Shown here one piece after another: positions 1 through 9,100 of a stretch of DNA of 21,659 bases. The position numbers were made by a program, and so were the translations under genes. The notes under the pieces were generated by a model. It made no database searches. It was not told the origin of the DNA and saw nothing but the letters and a program-made list of their open reading frames with translations. The stretch covers positions 1 to 21,659 of the forward strand of contig DCKU01000129.1 of NCBI GenBank assembly GCA_002320455.1, given 5' to 3'. The number at the start of each line of letters is the position of its first letter. Position 1 is the first letter of the stretch. This stretch comes from Salinisphaera sp. UBA1666 (GTDB lineage: Bacteria; Pseudomonadota; Gammaproteobacteria; Nevskiales; Salinisphaeraceae).

Positions 1-65
1 CCACGCTCGGCGGCCCGCGCCTTGCCTGGCACGCCCGGCGCGAGCAATGCGACGTCATATCTCAT
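1..65 (-). CDS. 5' end of an unidentified gene downstream of trpS (partial)
   Basis: On the minus strand an ATG at 65-63 overlaps the trpS stop codon by one base (TGATG), the usual sign of translational coupling. The frame stays open to the window edge and gives 21 codons beginning MRYDVALLAPGVPG. An AGGG inside the end of trpS could serve as ribosome-binding site. The visible peptide is too short to assign. In many gammaproteobacteria scpA follows trpS, but this N-terminus does not obviously resemble ScpA. Only the coupling and the open frame are seen; that it is a gene is inferred. Confidence 0.35.
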   Translation of the reverse strand, partial: MRYDVALLAPGVPGKARAAER

Positions 66-1090
66 CACGACACGCCCTGGACCGCCGGCAAGAACCCGCT
101 GGCGGCATACGCCGCATCCAGGGTGGGCTGGGCGCGTTCGCGGGCCGCAGCCGCGCCGCGTGCGAGAATGGCATCCAGACCCGCCCGGTCGTCGGCATAT
201 TCGTGATAGCGCGCCTGTAGCGGCTCCAGAAAAGCCACGACCGCGTCGGCCAGATCGCCCTTCAGCGCGCCGTAGCCGGCGCCGGCGTAGTCGGCTTCCA
301 GATCCGCGATCGGCCGGTCTGTGACGGCCGACAGGATCGACAACAGGTTGGACACGCCCGGCTTGGCCTCGGCGTCGAAGCGTACTTCGCCGTCGGAGTC
401 GGTCACCGCCCGCTTGATCTTCTTGACCACTTTTTTCGGCGGGTCCAGCAGTTTGATGACGTTGGCCTCGACGTCGTCGGACTTGCTCATCTTGGCCGTG
501 GGGTCACCCAGACTCATCACCCGCGCGCCCACCTCGGGAATGAACGGCTCGGGCACCGTGAACACGTTCTGTCCCGTGCGATAGTTGAAACGCTCCGCCA
601 GGTTGCGCGCCAGCTCCAGATGCTGTTTCTGGTCGTTGCCCACCGGCACTTCATCGGCCTGATACAGCAGGATATCCGCAGCCATGAGCACCGGGTAATC
701 GAACAGCCCGGCGTTGACGTTGTCCACGTTCTTGGCCGACTTGTCCTTGAACTGAGTCATGCGATTGAGCTCGCCCATCGCGGTATGACAGTTCAACAGC
801 CAGGCCAGCTGGGCGTGCTGGGGCACATGCGACTGGACAAACAGGGTCGCGTTATCGGGATCGACCCCGGCCGCCAGATACAGACACAGGAACTCGTGAC
901 AACGCGCGCGAAGCGCCGCCGGATCCTGGCGCACGGTGATCGCATGCATGTCCACCAGCGCGAACAGACAGTCGCGGCTGTCTTGTAGGTGCACCCAGTG
1001 CTTGAGCGCGCCGATGTAATTGCCGAGCGTCAACTCGCCGGACGGCTGGATACCGGACAGCACGACCGGACGGGAACGAGGCTCTGACAC
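65..1090 (-). CDS. trpS: Tryptophanyl-tRNA synthetase
   Basis: Class I aminoacyl-tRNA synthetase that charges tRNA-Trp with tryptophan in the cytoplasm. The protein aligns end to end with the E. coli enzyme as I recall it. It has the N-terminal signature PSGELTLGNYIGAL (HIGH-like, from about residue 16), the conserved TQFKDKSA and NAGLFDYPVLMAADILLYQ segments, and KMSKS at about residues 200-204. The start chosen is GTG at 1090, because an AGGAG at 1098-1102 lies 7 nt upstream. This gives 341 residues, close to the usual 334; the longer open frame to 1141 has no such site and adds 17 non-conserved residues. It lies 89 bp downstream of yciO on the same strand and is probably followed by a coupled gene at the window edge. 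Confidence 0.97.
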   Translation of the reverse strand: MSEPRSRPVVLSGIQPSGELTLGNYIGALKHWVHLQDSRDCLFALVDMHAITVRQDPAALRARCHEFLCLYLAAGVDPDNATLFVQSHVPQHAQLAWLLNCHTAMGELNRMTQFKDKSAKNVDNVNAGLFDYPVLMAADILLYQADEVPVGNDQKQHLELARNLAERFNYRTGQNVFTVPEPFIPEVGARVMSLGDPTAKMSKSDDVEANVIKLLDPPKKVVKKIKRAVTDSDGEVRFDAEAKPGVSNLLSILSAVTDRPIADLEADYAGAGYGALKGDLADAVVAFLEPLQARYHEYADDRAGLDAILARGAAAARERAQPTLDAAYAASGFLPAVQGVS

Positions 1091-1097
1091 GCGATGA

Positions 1098-1102
1098 CTC
1101 CT
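1098..1102 (-). promoter_or_regulatory. Ribosome-binding site fixing the trpS start
   Basis: Minus-strand AGGAG, 7 nt from the GTG at 1090. It decides the start of trpS against the longer frame that begins at 1141. Confidence 0.8.
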
Positions 1103-1129
1103 GAAAGAAACGGGCGTTGGACTGCGGCG

Positions 1130-1135
1130 AGTATA
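1130..1135 (-). promoter_or_regulatory. Possible trpS -10 element
   Basis: Minus-strand TATACT, 40 bp upstream of the trpS start and in the 89-bp gap after yciO. A TG dinucleotide lies a few bases upstream, so an extended -10 promoter is possible. No convincing -35 element is seen at 16-18 nt spacing. trpS could equally be co-transcribed from yciO. Confidence 0.3.
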
Positions 1136-1179
1136 AAGCACCGCGCCAATCGACTCAGGCCCGACGCGCCGGCGACTGG

Positions 1180-1803
1180 CTAACCCAGCCCGATGTCCTC
1201 GGCGCGACCTTTGCCCTGGCGCAGGATCTCTGGCGGCTCGGTGGTCAGATCCACGATCGTGGTGGGCTCGATACCGGTGGCACCGCCGTCTAGCACCAGA
1301 TCGATCTGGCGGTCGAAGGCTTCACGCACGTCAAAGGCTTCTGACAGATTACGCCCGTCTTCGGTCATGGCCGTGACCGTAAGAAACGGCTCACCGAGTG
1401 CCTCAACCAGAGCGCGGGCGACCGGATGGGCGGGCACGCGAATGCCAATGGTCTTGCGCTTGGGATGCGCTAGCCAGTTCGGTACTTGTTTCGAGGCCGG
1501 CAACACGAACGTATAGGCGCCGGGTGTGGCCGCTTTAAGTAGGCGAAACGCTGTGTTTTCGACCTTGGCATAGGTCGAGATCTCCGACAGGTCGCGACAG
1601 ATCAGCGTAAAGAAATGATGCTTGCCCAGGTCACGAATCCAGCGGATACGCTCCATCGCGGCCTTGTCGCCCATGGCACAGGCCAGGCCATAGGACGAAT
1701 CCGTGGGATAAGCCACCACCGAGCCCGCGCGAAGCGCATCGGCCGCGCGCGCAATGCGTCGCGGCTGTGGGGTCTCAGCGTGGACATGTAGAAGCTCTGC
1801 CAT
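1180..1803 (-). CDS. yciO: YciO family protein (Sua5/YciO/YrdC fold)
   Basis: Member of the YrdC-like family. The paralogue TsaC/YrdC makes threonylcarbamoyl-AMP for the tRNA t6A modification; YciO proteins share the fold, but their physiological role is less certain. Visible landmarks are YPTDSSYGLAC near residues 32-42, the strongly YciO-type stretch FTLICRDLSEISTYAKV, TPGAYTFVLPA, KRKTIGIRVP and the C-terminal PTTIVDLT followed by a conserved RQGKG. The start chosen is ATG at 1803, giving 207 residues against about 206 in E. coli; the frame to 1854 adds 17 unrelated residues. It is divergent from yciI, with 93 bp between the two starts. The pattern fits YciO better than TsaC, which carries a different C-terminal motif. 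Confidence 0.92.
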   Translation of the reverse strand: MAELLHVHAETPQPRRIARAADALRAGSVVAYPTDSSYGLACAMGDKAAMERIRWIRDLGKHHFFTLICRDLSEISTYAKVENTAFRLLKAATPGAYTFVLPASKQVPNWLAHPKRKTIGIRVPAHPVARALVEALGEPFLTVTAMTEDGRNLSEAFDVREAFDRQIDLVLDGGATGIEPTTIVDLTTEPPEILRQGKGRAEDIGLG

Positions 1804-1884
1804 AGGCGCCGATTGTATCGCGTCATGGCCGCGGGCGGTCGCATTGCGGCACACTAGGCCTGTCTTTCACGCGCCTCGTTCGAC

Positions 1885-1889
1885 AGGAG
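1885..1889 (+). promoter_or_regulatory. Ribosome-binding site fixing the yciI start
   Basis: AGGAG lies only 1 nt from an ATG at 1891 but 7 nt from the ATG at 1897, so the second ATG is the likely start. Confidence 0.75.
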
Positions 1890-1896
1890 TATGGTT

Positions 1897-2196
1897 ATGG
1901 AATATTTCGCGATTGTGAGCTTTGACGTGGCCGACAGCAGCGACGGCCGGGCCCGAGCCCAGGACGAGCACCGCGCCCGTATCAAGGCGCTGGCCGAAGA
2001 AGGCCGCTTGCTCACGGCCGGGCCGATGCCCAAGACCGATGAGTACGGCCAGGTCGTCGACGGTTTTCAGGGCAGCCTGATCGTGGCCCAGTTCGAAAGC
2101 CTGGATGCCGCGCGCCAATGGGCCCAGGTCGATCCCTACCAGGGCGAAGGCGTGTACATGGAAAGTAACGTCTACCCGTACAAGAAAGTTTTTTGA
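1897..2196 (+). CDS. yciI: YciI family protein
   Basis: Small cytoplasmic ferredoxin-like alpha/beta protein of the YciI/YCII family. The E. coli and Haemophilus structures suggest an enzyme because of a conserved His-Asp pair, but no reaction is firmly known. Family landmarks seen are the N-terminal beta strand MEYFAIVSFD, a His in DEHRARIKALAEEGRLLTAGPMP, GFQGSLIVAQFESLDAARQW and the C-terminal DPY...GVY...PYKKVF. The chosen start gives 99 residues, close to the E. coli 98. It precedes bolA by 33 bp on the same strand, an arrangement also known in Pseudomonas-type genomes, so the two probably share a transcript. Confidence 0.93.
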   Translation: MEYFAIVSFDVADSSDGRARAQDEHRARIKALAEEGRLLTAGPMPKTDEYGQVVDGFQGSLIVAQFESLDAARQWAQVDPYQGEGVYMESNVYPYKKVF

Positions 2197-2229
2197 TCCA
2201 CCCCTTATCGAAGAGCCTGACTAGCCCTC

Positions 2230-2496
2230 ATGAGTGATCGTATTCCCCGTATTCGCGCGGCCCTGCAGCGCCATCTCGACACCGACGAGATACAGATCCG
2301 CGATGAAAGCCACCTTCACGCCGGTCATGCCGGTGCCCAGACCGGGCTCGGGCATTTTCACGTCACCATCCGCAGCATAGCGTTCGACGGGCTGACGCCG
2401 ATCAAGCGTCATCGTCTGGTCTACGAGGCCATGGGCGATCTCATGCAGACCGACGTACACGCGCTGTCGATACGGGCCTTAGGAAGTCAGGAATAG
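2230..2496 (+). CDS. bolA: BolA family protein
   Basis: BolA/IbaG-type protein of 88 residues. BolA proteins bind monothiol glutaredoxins through a shared iron-sulfur cluster and, in E. coli, also influence cell shape and stress-related transcription. The sequence shows the family core IRDESHLHAGHAG (the His residues take part in cluster binding), GHFHVTIRSIAFDG, KRHRLVYEAMGDLM and the terminal VHALSI. This is the BolA1-like rather than the IbaG pattern, judged by the HAGH motif and length. It lies just after yciI and no strong Shine-Dalgarno is visible before its ATG, which fits translation coupled to yciI. A GC-rich hairpin follows its stop. Confidence 0.93.
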   Translation: MSDRIPRIRAALQRHLDTDEIQIRDESHLHAGHAGAQTGLGHFHVTIRSIAFDGLTPIKRHRLVYEAMGDLMQTDVHALSIRALGSQE

Positions 2497-2506
2497 CGTA
2501 TAAGAG

Positions 2507-2532
2507 GCCGGGCCCCACGACTCGGGCCCGGC
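2507..2532. terminator. GC-rich hairpin between convergent bolA and the 138-residue gene
   Basis: Perfect 9-bp inverted repeat, GCCGGGCCC at 2507-2515 and GGGCCCGGC at 2524-2532, with an 8-nt loop. It sits between convergent genes, where a terminator is expected. No T-run follows on either strand, so it may act only weakly or together with Rho. Confidence 0.45.
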
Positions 2533-2550
2533 GGCCGCTAAACGCCGTTG

Positions 2551-2967
2551 TCAGGCCGCCTTCGGCGCGGCCGAAAGAAATTCGCCGAGTGTGTCCTCGT
2601 CCAGATTGTCGATATGGACGGTACGGGATTCCACCGGCGCACCGGCGCCGTCGGCCTTGCGACGCAGGATGATCAGCGGCTGATAGGCATCGAACTCGGC
2701 CTCGTGAAAGGCCACCCGAGGATCGCTTTCGACGTCGCCGATGCCGTATATGCCACAGCGGGCGACGGCCCACTCGGTGTCTCCGGCCATGCGGAATTCA
2801 CGCTCGCCAATGCGCTCGGCCGCGGCCTGGAACGCCGGGGCGATAGTCTGCTCGATCAGGGCCCAGGCTCGATCGGCCATGGCGTCGCGCCGCTCGGCCA
2901 AGCGCTCGTTGGCGCCCAGCTTGGCATGTACTTCCGTTGTCGTTACCTCGAGCCAGCTTCGCGCCAC
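2551..2967 (-). CDS. Hypothetical protein downstream of ligA
   Basis: I do not recognise this 138-residue protein. It is soluble-looking, acidic at the C-terminus, with no signal peptide or membrane segment. It appears to have a helical N-terminal half (residues about 12-55, rich in Ala, Glu and Arg) and a strand-rich middle (WAVARCGIYGIGD, then FDAYQPLIILRRKAD). The start is GTG at 2967, with a TAGGA 4 nt upstream. It lies 89 bp after ligA on the same strand, so it may be the last gene of the smc–zipA–ligA unit or have its own promoter. Codon use looks like that of its neighbours and the reading frame is clean, which supports a real gene. The start remains uncertain. Confidence 0.7.
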   Translation of the reverse strand: MARSWLEVTTTEVHAKLGANERLAERRDAMADRAWALIEQTIAPAFQAAAERIGEREFRMAGDTEWAVARCGIYGIGDVESDPRVAFHEAEFDAYQPLIILRRKADGAGAPVESRTVHIDNLDEDTLGEFLSAAPKAA

Positions 2968-3056
2968 CGTGTCCTATCCTGACCGTAAAGATTGGGCAAT
3001 AAGCCTAAGCGGTGCCGGGGTTTGCGGCAAGTGCGGCTACCCCGCCCACGCGGCGC

Positions 3057-5150
3057 TCAGCCTGCTTCGTGCTCGGCCAGAAGCGTCAGAAGATCCGCCT
3101 CGCTGCGCACGCGCACGCCCAGTTTTTCGGCTTTCTCCTTCTTGCTGCCGGCCTTGTCGCCGGCGACCACGAAGTCGGTCTTTTTCGACACGCTGGAGGT
3201 CACGCGAGCGCCCAGCGCCTCCAGGCGGGCACCCGCGGCCTCACGCGTCAATTCGGTCAGCGTGCCGGTCAGGACCACAGTCTGGCCTGACAGCGGCTGG
3301 GCCTTGTCTTCAACATCGACGACCGGCCAGTGCACGCCCTCGGCCAGCAGATCGTCAATAACCTCGCGATTACGCTGTTCGGCAAAGAACTCGGCGATGC
3401 AGTGGGCCACGCGTGCCCCGACGCCCGGCACGATCTGTAAGCCCTCGGCACTCATACGCCGCTCGTAGTCGGCTTTCGTGGTCGCCGCCGCCCTGGCCTC
3501 GGCCTCTCGCTCGAGATAGGCCCCGGCCTCGTCGCGCAGCGCGTCCAGGCGAGCGAAATGACGCGCCAGATCCCGGGCCATGGTCTGGCCCACTTCGCGT
3601 ATGCCCAGCGCGAATATGAAACGCGCAAGCGTGGTGTCCTTGGCCGATTCGATCGAGGCCAACAGGTTGGCGACCGATTTCTCGCCGTAGCCTTCGCGTG
3701 CGACCAGAGCGTCACGGTGCGTATGCAGCCGAAAGATATCGGCCGGTGTTTGCAGAAGCCCCTCACTGACGAACGCCTCGATCTGACGATCGCCCAGGCC
3801 TTCGATGTCTAGAGCGTCCCGCGAGGCGAAGTGCTTGAGCGCCTCGCGCCGCTGGGCCGCACAGACCAGCCCGCCCGTGCAGCGCGCCACGGCTTCGCCG
3901 GCAATGCGCTCGACCGCTGAGCCACAAACCGGGCACGCCGATGGCAACTCGATAGGCCGGCTGTTTTCGCCGCGCTCGGCCACGGCTTTGACTTCGGGAA
4001 TCACATCGCCGGCGCGTCGCACGATCACTCGATCGCCCACGCGAATATCCTTGCGAGCGATCTCGTCCATGTTGTGCAACGTGGCGTTGGACACGGTCAC
4101 CCCGCCCACGAAGACCGGCGTCAGTTTGGCCACGGGCGTCAGCGCCCCGGTGCGCCCGACCTGGAAATCCACCGCGTCCAGCGTGGTTGTTGTTTCTTCG
4201 GCCGGGAACTTGCGCGCGATTGCCCAGCGCGGCGCTCGGGCTACGAATCCCAATTCGTCGCGCACATAGGCCTCGTCGGCCTTGAACACTACGCCGTCGA
4301 TTTCGATATCCAGACCGGCTCGCCGCTCGGCCATGGCGTCGTAATAGGCTCTGGCACCGGCCAGGCCTTCTACGCGCTCTACGTAAGGGCTGACGACGAT
4401 GCCCCACTCGGCCAGCTGGCCCAGTTGGGCATAGAGCCCGCCGTCGAGCGCGGCCCCTTCGACAGCGCCGATCCCGTAGCCCATGAAGGCCAGCGGCCGC
4501 TGGGCGGTGATTTTAGAGTCGAGCTGGCGCAGGCTGCCTGATGCGGCGTTGCGCGGGTTGACGAACGGCTTCTGGTCGGCCGCTTCCAGCCGGGCGTTCA
4601 GCGCGTCAAAACGGCTGCGGGGCAGAACCACCTCGCCGCGGATTTCAATGACCGCCGGCGGGTTATCGCTGGCCAGGCATAGCGGCAGATTGCGGATCGT
4701 ACGCGCGTTGGCGGTGATATCTTCGCCCGTGGTGCCGTCACCGCGCGTCGTAGCGCGCACGAGCACACCGTCTTCGTAGCGCAGGTTCAAGGCCGTGCCG
4801 TCGAACTTGGGCTCGGCGCAGTAGACGATGACGTCGCGGCCCGCGCCTTCGCGGGCACGCCGGTCGAACTCGGCCAGCTCGTCGTCGTCGAAACAGTTGG
4901 CCAGCGACAGCATCGGCAGCGCGTGATCGACTGAATCGAACGCCTCGGCCGGAGGCGCGCCCACGCGCTGGGTGGGCGAGTCCGGCGTGACAAGCCGCGG
5001 ATCCTCGGATTCCAGAGCTTCCAGCTCGCGAAAGAGCCGGTCGTATTCGGCATCCGAGGCCTGGGGATCGTCCTCGACGTAGTAGGCCCTAGAGAGCTCG
5101 GTCAGCCGCGTGGCCAGCTCGCGGGCACGCTCGCGCGCGGTCCCAGCCAT
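3057..5150 (-). CDS. ligA: NAD-dependent DNA ligase LigA
   Basis: Seals nicks in duplex DNA during replication and repair, using NAD to form an enzyme-AMP intermediate. All domains are present in 697 residues: the Ia domain with YYVEDDPQASDAEYD near residues 23-37, the adenylation domain with the catalytic lysine K115 in KFDG, and the OB domain. A four-Cys zinc finger follows (C406, C409, C424, C430), then helix-hairpin-helix repeats with EGLG and VPGVG-type turns, and a C-terminal BRCT domain from about residue 615. The ATG at 5150 starts 3 nt after the zipA stop; its GGAG site lies inside the zipA C-terminal codons, so translation is probably coupled. Length and spacing match the E. coli enzyme (671) plus a slightly longer BRCT/HhH part. 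Confidence 0.98.
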   Translation of the reverse strand: MAGTARERARELATRLTELSRAYYVEDDPQASDAEYDRLFRELEALESEDPRLVTPDSPTQRVGAPPAEAFDSVDHALPMLSLANCFDDDELAEFDRRAREGAGRDVIVYCAEPKFDGTALNLRYEDGVLVRATTRGDGTTGEDITANARTIRNLPLCLASDNPPAVIEIRGEVVLPRSRFDALNARLEAADQKPFVNPRNAASGSLRQLDSKITAQRPLAFMGYGIGAVEGAALDGGLYAQLGQLAEWGIVVSPYVERVEGLAGARAYYDAMAERRAGLDIEIDGVVFKADEAYVRDELGFVARAPRWAIARKFPAEETTTTLDAVDFQVGRTGALTPVAKLTPVFVGGVTVSNATLHNMDEIARKDIRVGDRVIVRRAGDVIPEVKAVAERGENSRPIELPSACPVCGSAVERIAGEAVARCTGGLVCAAQRREALKHFASRDALDIEGLGDRQIEAFVSEGLLQTPADIFRLHTHRDALVAREGYGEKSVANLLASIESAKDTTLARFIFALGIREVGQTMARDLARHFARLDALRDEAGAYLEREAEARAAATTKADYERRMSAEGLQIVPGVGARVAHCIAEFFAEQRNREVIDDLLAEGVHWPVVDVEDKAQPLSGQTVVLTGTLTELTREAAGARLEALGARVTSSVSKKTDFVVAGDKAGSKKEKAEKLGVRVRSEADLLTLLAEHEAG

Positions 5151-5153
5151 CGC

Positions 5154-6149
5154 TTAGCTCCGGCGCTTGGCCAGGCGGGCCTTGCGATCGATCTCGGCGA
5201 TCTGGTCGAGCACGAATTGGGCAGTCTGGGCTTTCAAGAGCGCTCGCTTGTCATCCAGCACGGTGCCGCCCAGCGTCACCGTCAGCCGATGCGCGGTTTC
5301 CATCATGTCGTGCATGGCCGCCCGGCCTTCCAGCGGGCCGGGCACCAGCAAGAACATCGACAGACCGGGTGTGGTCAGCGCTTCGGCCTCGGCCGGATGC
5401 AGCGTCCCCGGCTGGACCATGCTGGCCACGGCAAAGACCGATTCGGTCACGCCGTGCTGCTCGGTCACGCGGTGATACAGATCGTTTAAACCAAACTTCA
5501 GGCCCAGCGACTCGAGCGTCTCGATCACATCTTGCCCGTTATAGGCCTGACCTTCGGGGGCAGCCACGTGCAGGACGAACACCTGTGACTCCGGCCCGGG
5601 CTTGGGGGCCGCCATGTCGTGACGCGCTACCGGGGTATCGTGGGCGCTGGGCGTGGCCAGGCCGGCACCGGCGCCGGGCTCAGCCGCCGTGTCGGAGGGC
5701 TCTGCGTCGGGCGTGTCGCTCTGCAGGCCGCGGGGCGTTTCCAGCTCGCTGGATCGGGCCGTGCTGGGCCGGGCCCGCTCGCGACGCGGCACCGGGCCGG
5801 GTGCCGGTTCGGGCGGCGCGGGCCGGCGCCGTACGGCGGTCGGCCCGCGAGGCGCACGGGTGCGCTCGTCCGCGGCATGGTCGGCCTGGGCGTCGGCTTC
5901 GGAGGCCCGCTCCCCCTGCTCTGCACGCGCTGTCGCCGCGGCCTTTCGGTCGGCCGGCGTCTCGCGGTTGAGGGTCCGCACGCCCACCACATAGGAATCC
6001 CCGTTCATCGAGGTGCTGTCGGACAGCGCCTCGTCCGGCTCATCCATATCTCGCCACGGGTCGCTGGCGGCCTGCCGACGCATATAGACATAGGCGCCGA
6101 CGGCTACCGCCACGACCAGAATCAGAAGCAGCCACTGCACGATAGACAT
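5154..6149 (-). CDS. zipA: Cell division protein ZipA
   Basis: Inner-membrane divisome protein that anchors FtsZ to the membrane. Residues 1-23 form a single N-terminal membrane segment (SIVQWLLLILVVAVAVGAYVY) followed by basic residues. Residues about 25-190 are a low-complexity linker rich in Pro, Ala, Arg and Glu, as is typical. The C-terminal part (about 190-331) is the FtsZ-binding domain, with FVLHVAAPEGQAYNG, DVIETLESLGLKFG, FLLVPGPLEG and a terminal LDDKRALL segment as landmarks. At 331 residues it has the usual length. It lies between smc (49 bp upstream) and ligA (3 nt downstream), the same order as in Pseudomonas. The linker is unusually charged, and its alternate frames are open only because of the high GC content. 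Confidence 0.94.
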   Translation of the reverse strand: MSIVQWLLLILVVAVAVGAYVYMRRQAASDPWRDMDEPDEALSDSTSMNGDSYVVGVRTLNRETPADRKAAATARAEQGERASEADAQADHAADERTRAPRGPTAVRRRPAPPEPAPGPVPRRERARPSTARSSELETPRGLQSDTPDAEPSDTAAEPGAGAGLATPSAHDTPVARHDMAAPKPGPESQVFVLHVAAPEGQAYNGQDVIETLESLGLKFGLNDLYHRVTEQHGVTESVFAVASMVQPGTLHPAEAEALTTPGLSMFLLVPGPLEGRAAMHDMMETAHRLTVTLGGTVLDDKRALLKAQTAQFVLDQIAEIDRKARLAKRRS

Positions 6150-6198
6150 ACGCTCGTTCTAAGAAATGAGTGGGCCAGATCGCAACCGACGTCGCGGC

Positions 6199-9100
6199 TC
6201 AGCCGGCCAGTTCCAGGGCCGACTCGATATCCACGCTCACCAGCCGTGACACGCCCGGCTCGGCCATGGTCACGCCGTGCAGCTGCTCGGCCAGCGCCAT
6301 GGTCAGCTTATTATGCGTGATCACGATGAACTGCACCTTGTCGGACATCGCAGCGACCAGATCACAAAACCGTTGCACGTTGGCATCATCCAGCGGCGCA
6401 TCGATTTCGTCGAGCATACAAAACGGCGCCGGGTTGAGTTCGAACAATGCAAACAGCAGTGCGACGGCGGTCAGCGTCTTCTCGCCCCCCGACAGCATCT
6501 GGATCGAGGCGTTCTGTTTGCCCGGCGGGCGCGCCATCACCCGCACGCCGGTCGTCAGCCAGTCCTGCTCGGTGAGCGACAGCTCCGCCTCACCGCCGCC
6601 GAACAAGGAGGGAAAAAGGCTGGAGAAACGCTCGTTGATGGCCTCAAACGTCTGTTTGAAACGCTGTCGCGTCTCGCGATCGATTCGCGCGATGGCGGCC
6701 TCTAGCATGTCCAGGGCTTCGGCCAGATCCGCGCGCTGCCCGCTCAGATAGCGCTCGCGCTCGGCGGCCTGTTCATGTTCGTCGATCGCGGCCAGATTGA
6801 TCGCGCCCAGCCGGCTGATGCGTCGCTGCGTGGCTTCGACCTGGGCCTGCCAGTCGTCGGTCGTTGCATCATCGGGCAGCTCGGCCACGATGGGCGCAGG
6901 CGCGGCGTCGACCTCGCGCAACTGTTCGACGATCCCGCTGCGACGGGTGGTCGCTGCCTCCACGGCCAGGCGCGCCTCGTTCTGGCGCTCGCGTACCGCA
7001 TCCAGCGCCTGATCCGCGGCCAGCTCGGCCTCGCGCGCCTGCTTGAGCTCGCCCTCGTGCCGATGGGCCGTCTCGCGCGCCTCACGGAGTGCCTGCTCGG
7101 CGGTGGCCTGGGCGTGCTGAGCGGCCGACAGATCCGCATCCGAATAATCGGCCTCGTGGTGTTGCGCCGCATTCGTCTCGGCGGCCTCGATTTCTGCGCC
7201 AAGACGCTCGAGCGTGGCGCGGGTATCGGCCATGCGCTGCTCGAGAGCCTCGCGCTCGGTGACACGCCGGGCGCGACGCGCCTCGATGTCTTCGATGCGT
7301 CGTCGCGCCTCACCGGCCGCGTGGCGTGCCCGGTCGCGCTCGCGACGGGTTTGGCCAAGACGGGCCCGCGCCTGGCTGCGCTCGCTTTCGAAACGCTCGG
7401 CCGCTGCGGAAAGCTCGGTCAGGGTGCGATCAATCTCGGCCTGGGTGTCAGCCAGCGCGCGCTGCCGGGTCTCGAGATCGGCGATCTCCTCATCCAGCTC
7501 GCTCTTGCGGCGGTGGGCTTCCTCAGCGCGCAGGCGCATACCCTCTAGCTCGGCGTCGGCCGTTTCGATGGCTCGCGTGCGCTCGGCGATCTGCCGGTCG
7601 AGGGCCTCGCGAGCGTCGCTCAACGGGGCGACGGACTGACGCGCTGCCTCGGCGTGCTGCTGCCGGGCCTCGAGCGCCTCGCCGAGCGTTGTGATGGTCT
7701 CCGCCAATTGGTCGATATGCTGCTGGCGCTCGAAAATACCTGTGGCGTCTGCACTCTCGGCGGCCGGCGTAGTCAGCCAATCCGGGCCCAGCATGACGCC
7801 AAGCGGCGTGACGATGCATTGGTCGGCGGTCAGCGCGCTCTGGGCGCGGCGGGCTGCAGCCGCGTCCTCGGCCACGAATACGGCGCGCGCGGCTCGCATC
7901 ACGACGGCCGGGCCGTCCACGCAGGTCGCCAGCGAGACCAGTCCTGGGGCCGGTGGCTCGAGGGGCGCCCCGTCCGGCGCCGGCTCGGATACGGCGAGCG
8001 TCAATCTCTCGCCGGGCCATTCGTCGGCTTCGGCGGCCTGCGCAAAATCCAGTGTTTCGAACGCCGACAGCCAGCGCGCAAGCGCGTTGCGGGCTGCGGT
8101 TTCATAACCCGGCTGGATACGGATGCGCCGCGCCAGCCCGGCCGGCTCGCCCAACGCTTGCCCGGCAAACCAGTTCGCCAGGCTCGCGTCGTCTTCTCGT
8201 AGCAGGGCCTGCTGCAGCCGACAGGCCCCCGCGTATTCGGCCTCAGCCTCGGACAAACGCCGGCGCGTGTCGGCCAGCTCCGCCTCGGCGGCGTCTGCGG
8301 TCTCGATCTGGGCCTGTTCGCGCTCGCCGGCATGTGCCCGCTCGGCCTGATCGCGGCGCTGCGCCTCGCGTTGCGCCGCAAGAGCCGCGTCGCGCTCGGC
8401 CAGGTCGTTGGCGTTTTCATCGCCTTGCGCTTGACGCTCTTCCACGCGCTGGGCATGCCGGGCAGCCAGCTTGTCGGCTTCGGCCCGGTTATAGCGCTCA
8501 CGGGTGCGCTCGGCCTCGAGCTGCTGTGCGGGGTTGGTCGCCTGGCCGGATAGCTCGTCCCAGGCTCGCTCGGCACCATCGGCGCTGGCCTCCGCGGTCT
8601 TGCGATCGGCTTTGGCCTGCTCGAAGACCTCGCGCGCGCGGGCCAGATCGGCGTCGTCTGCAGCCAGCTCGTCGGCGAGCGTGGCCGCGCGTGTGTTATC
8701 GCCGGCCAGGCTGGCCTCGGCGGCCTCTCGTTGCTCTACACTGGCCTGGCGCTGGCGATCGGCCTGCTCGGCCAGGCGTCGCGCATAAGCCATGGCCTGT
8801 TCGATACGCCCCACCGTCGCCTGGGCGTCATAAAATGCTGCCTGCGCGTTTTGAACCGCCTCGCCCGCGGTCTGCTGCGCCTGGCCGATGGATTCGCGCT
8901 TGCCCACGGCAGCGCGGCGGGCACTGATAGCCGCACGCAGCTCGGTCTCTACGGCATCGAGGGCGGCCTGGGTTGTTTCCACGGCCCGAGCCTCGGCCCG
9001 CCACTTCAACGCCAGCAGCTCGGTCTTCAGTCGGCGTTCGTCGGCCTTGAGTGTTTTGTATCGCTCGGCACTTTCGGCCTGGCGTTTGAGGGTGGTCAGC

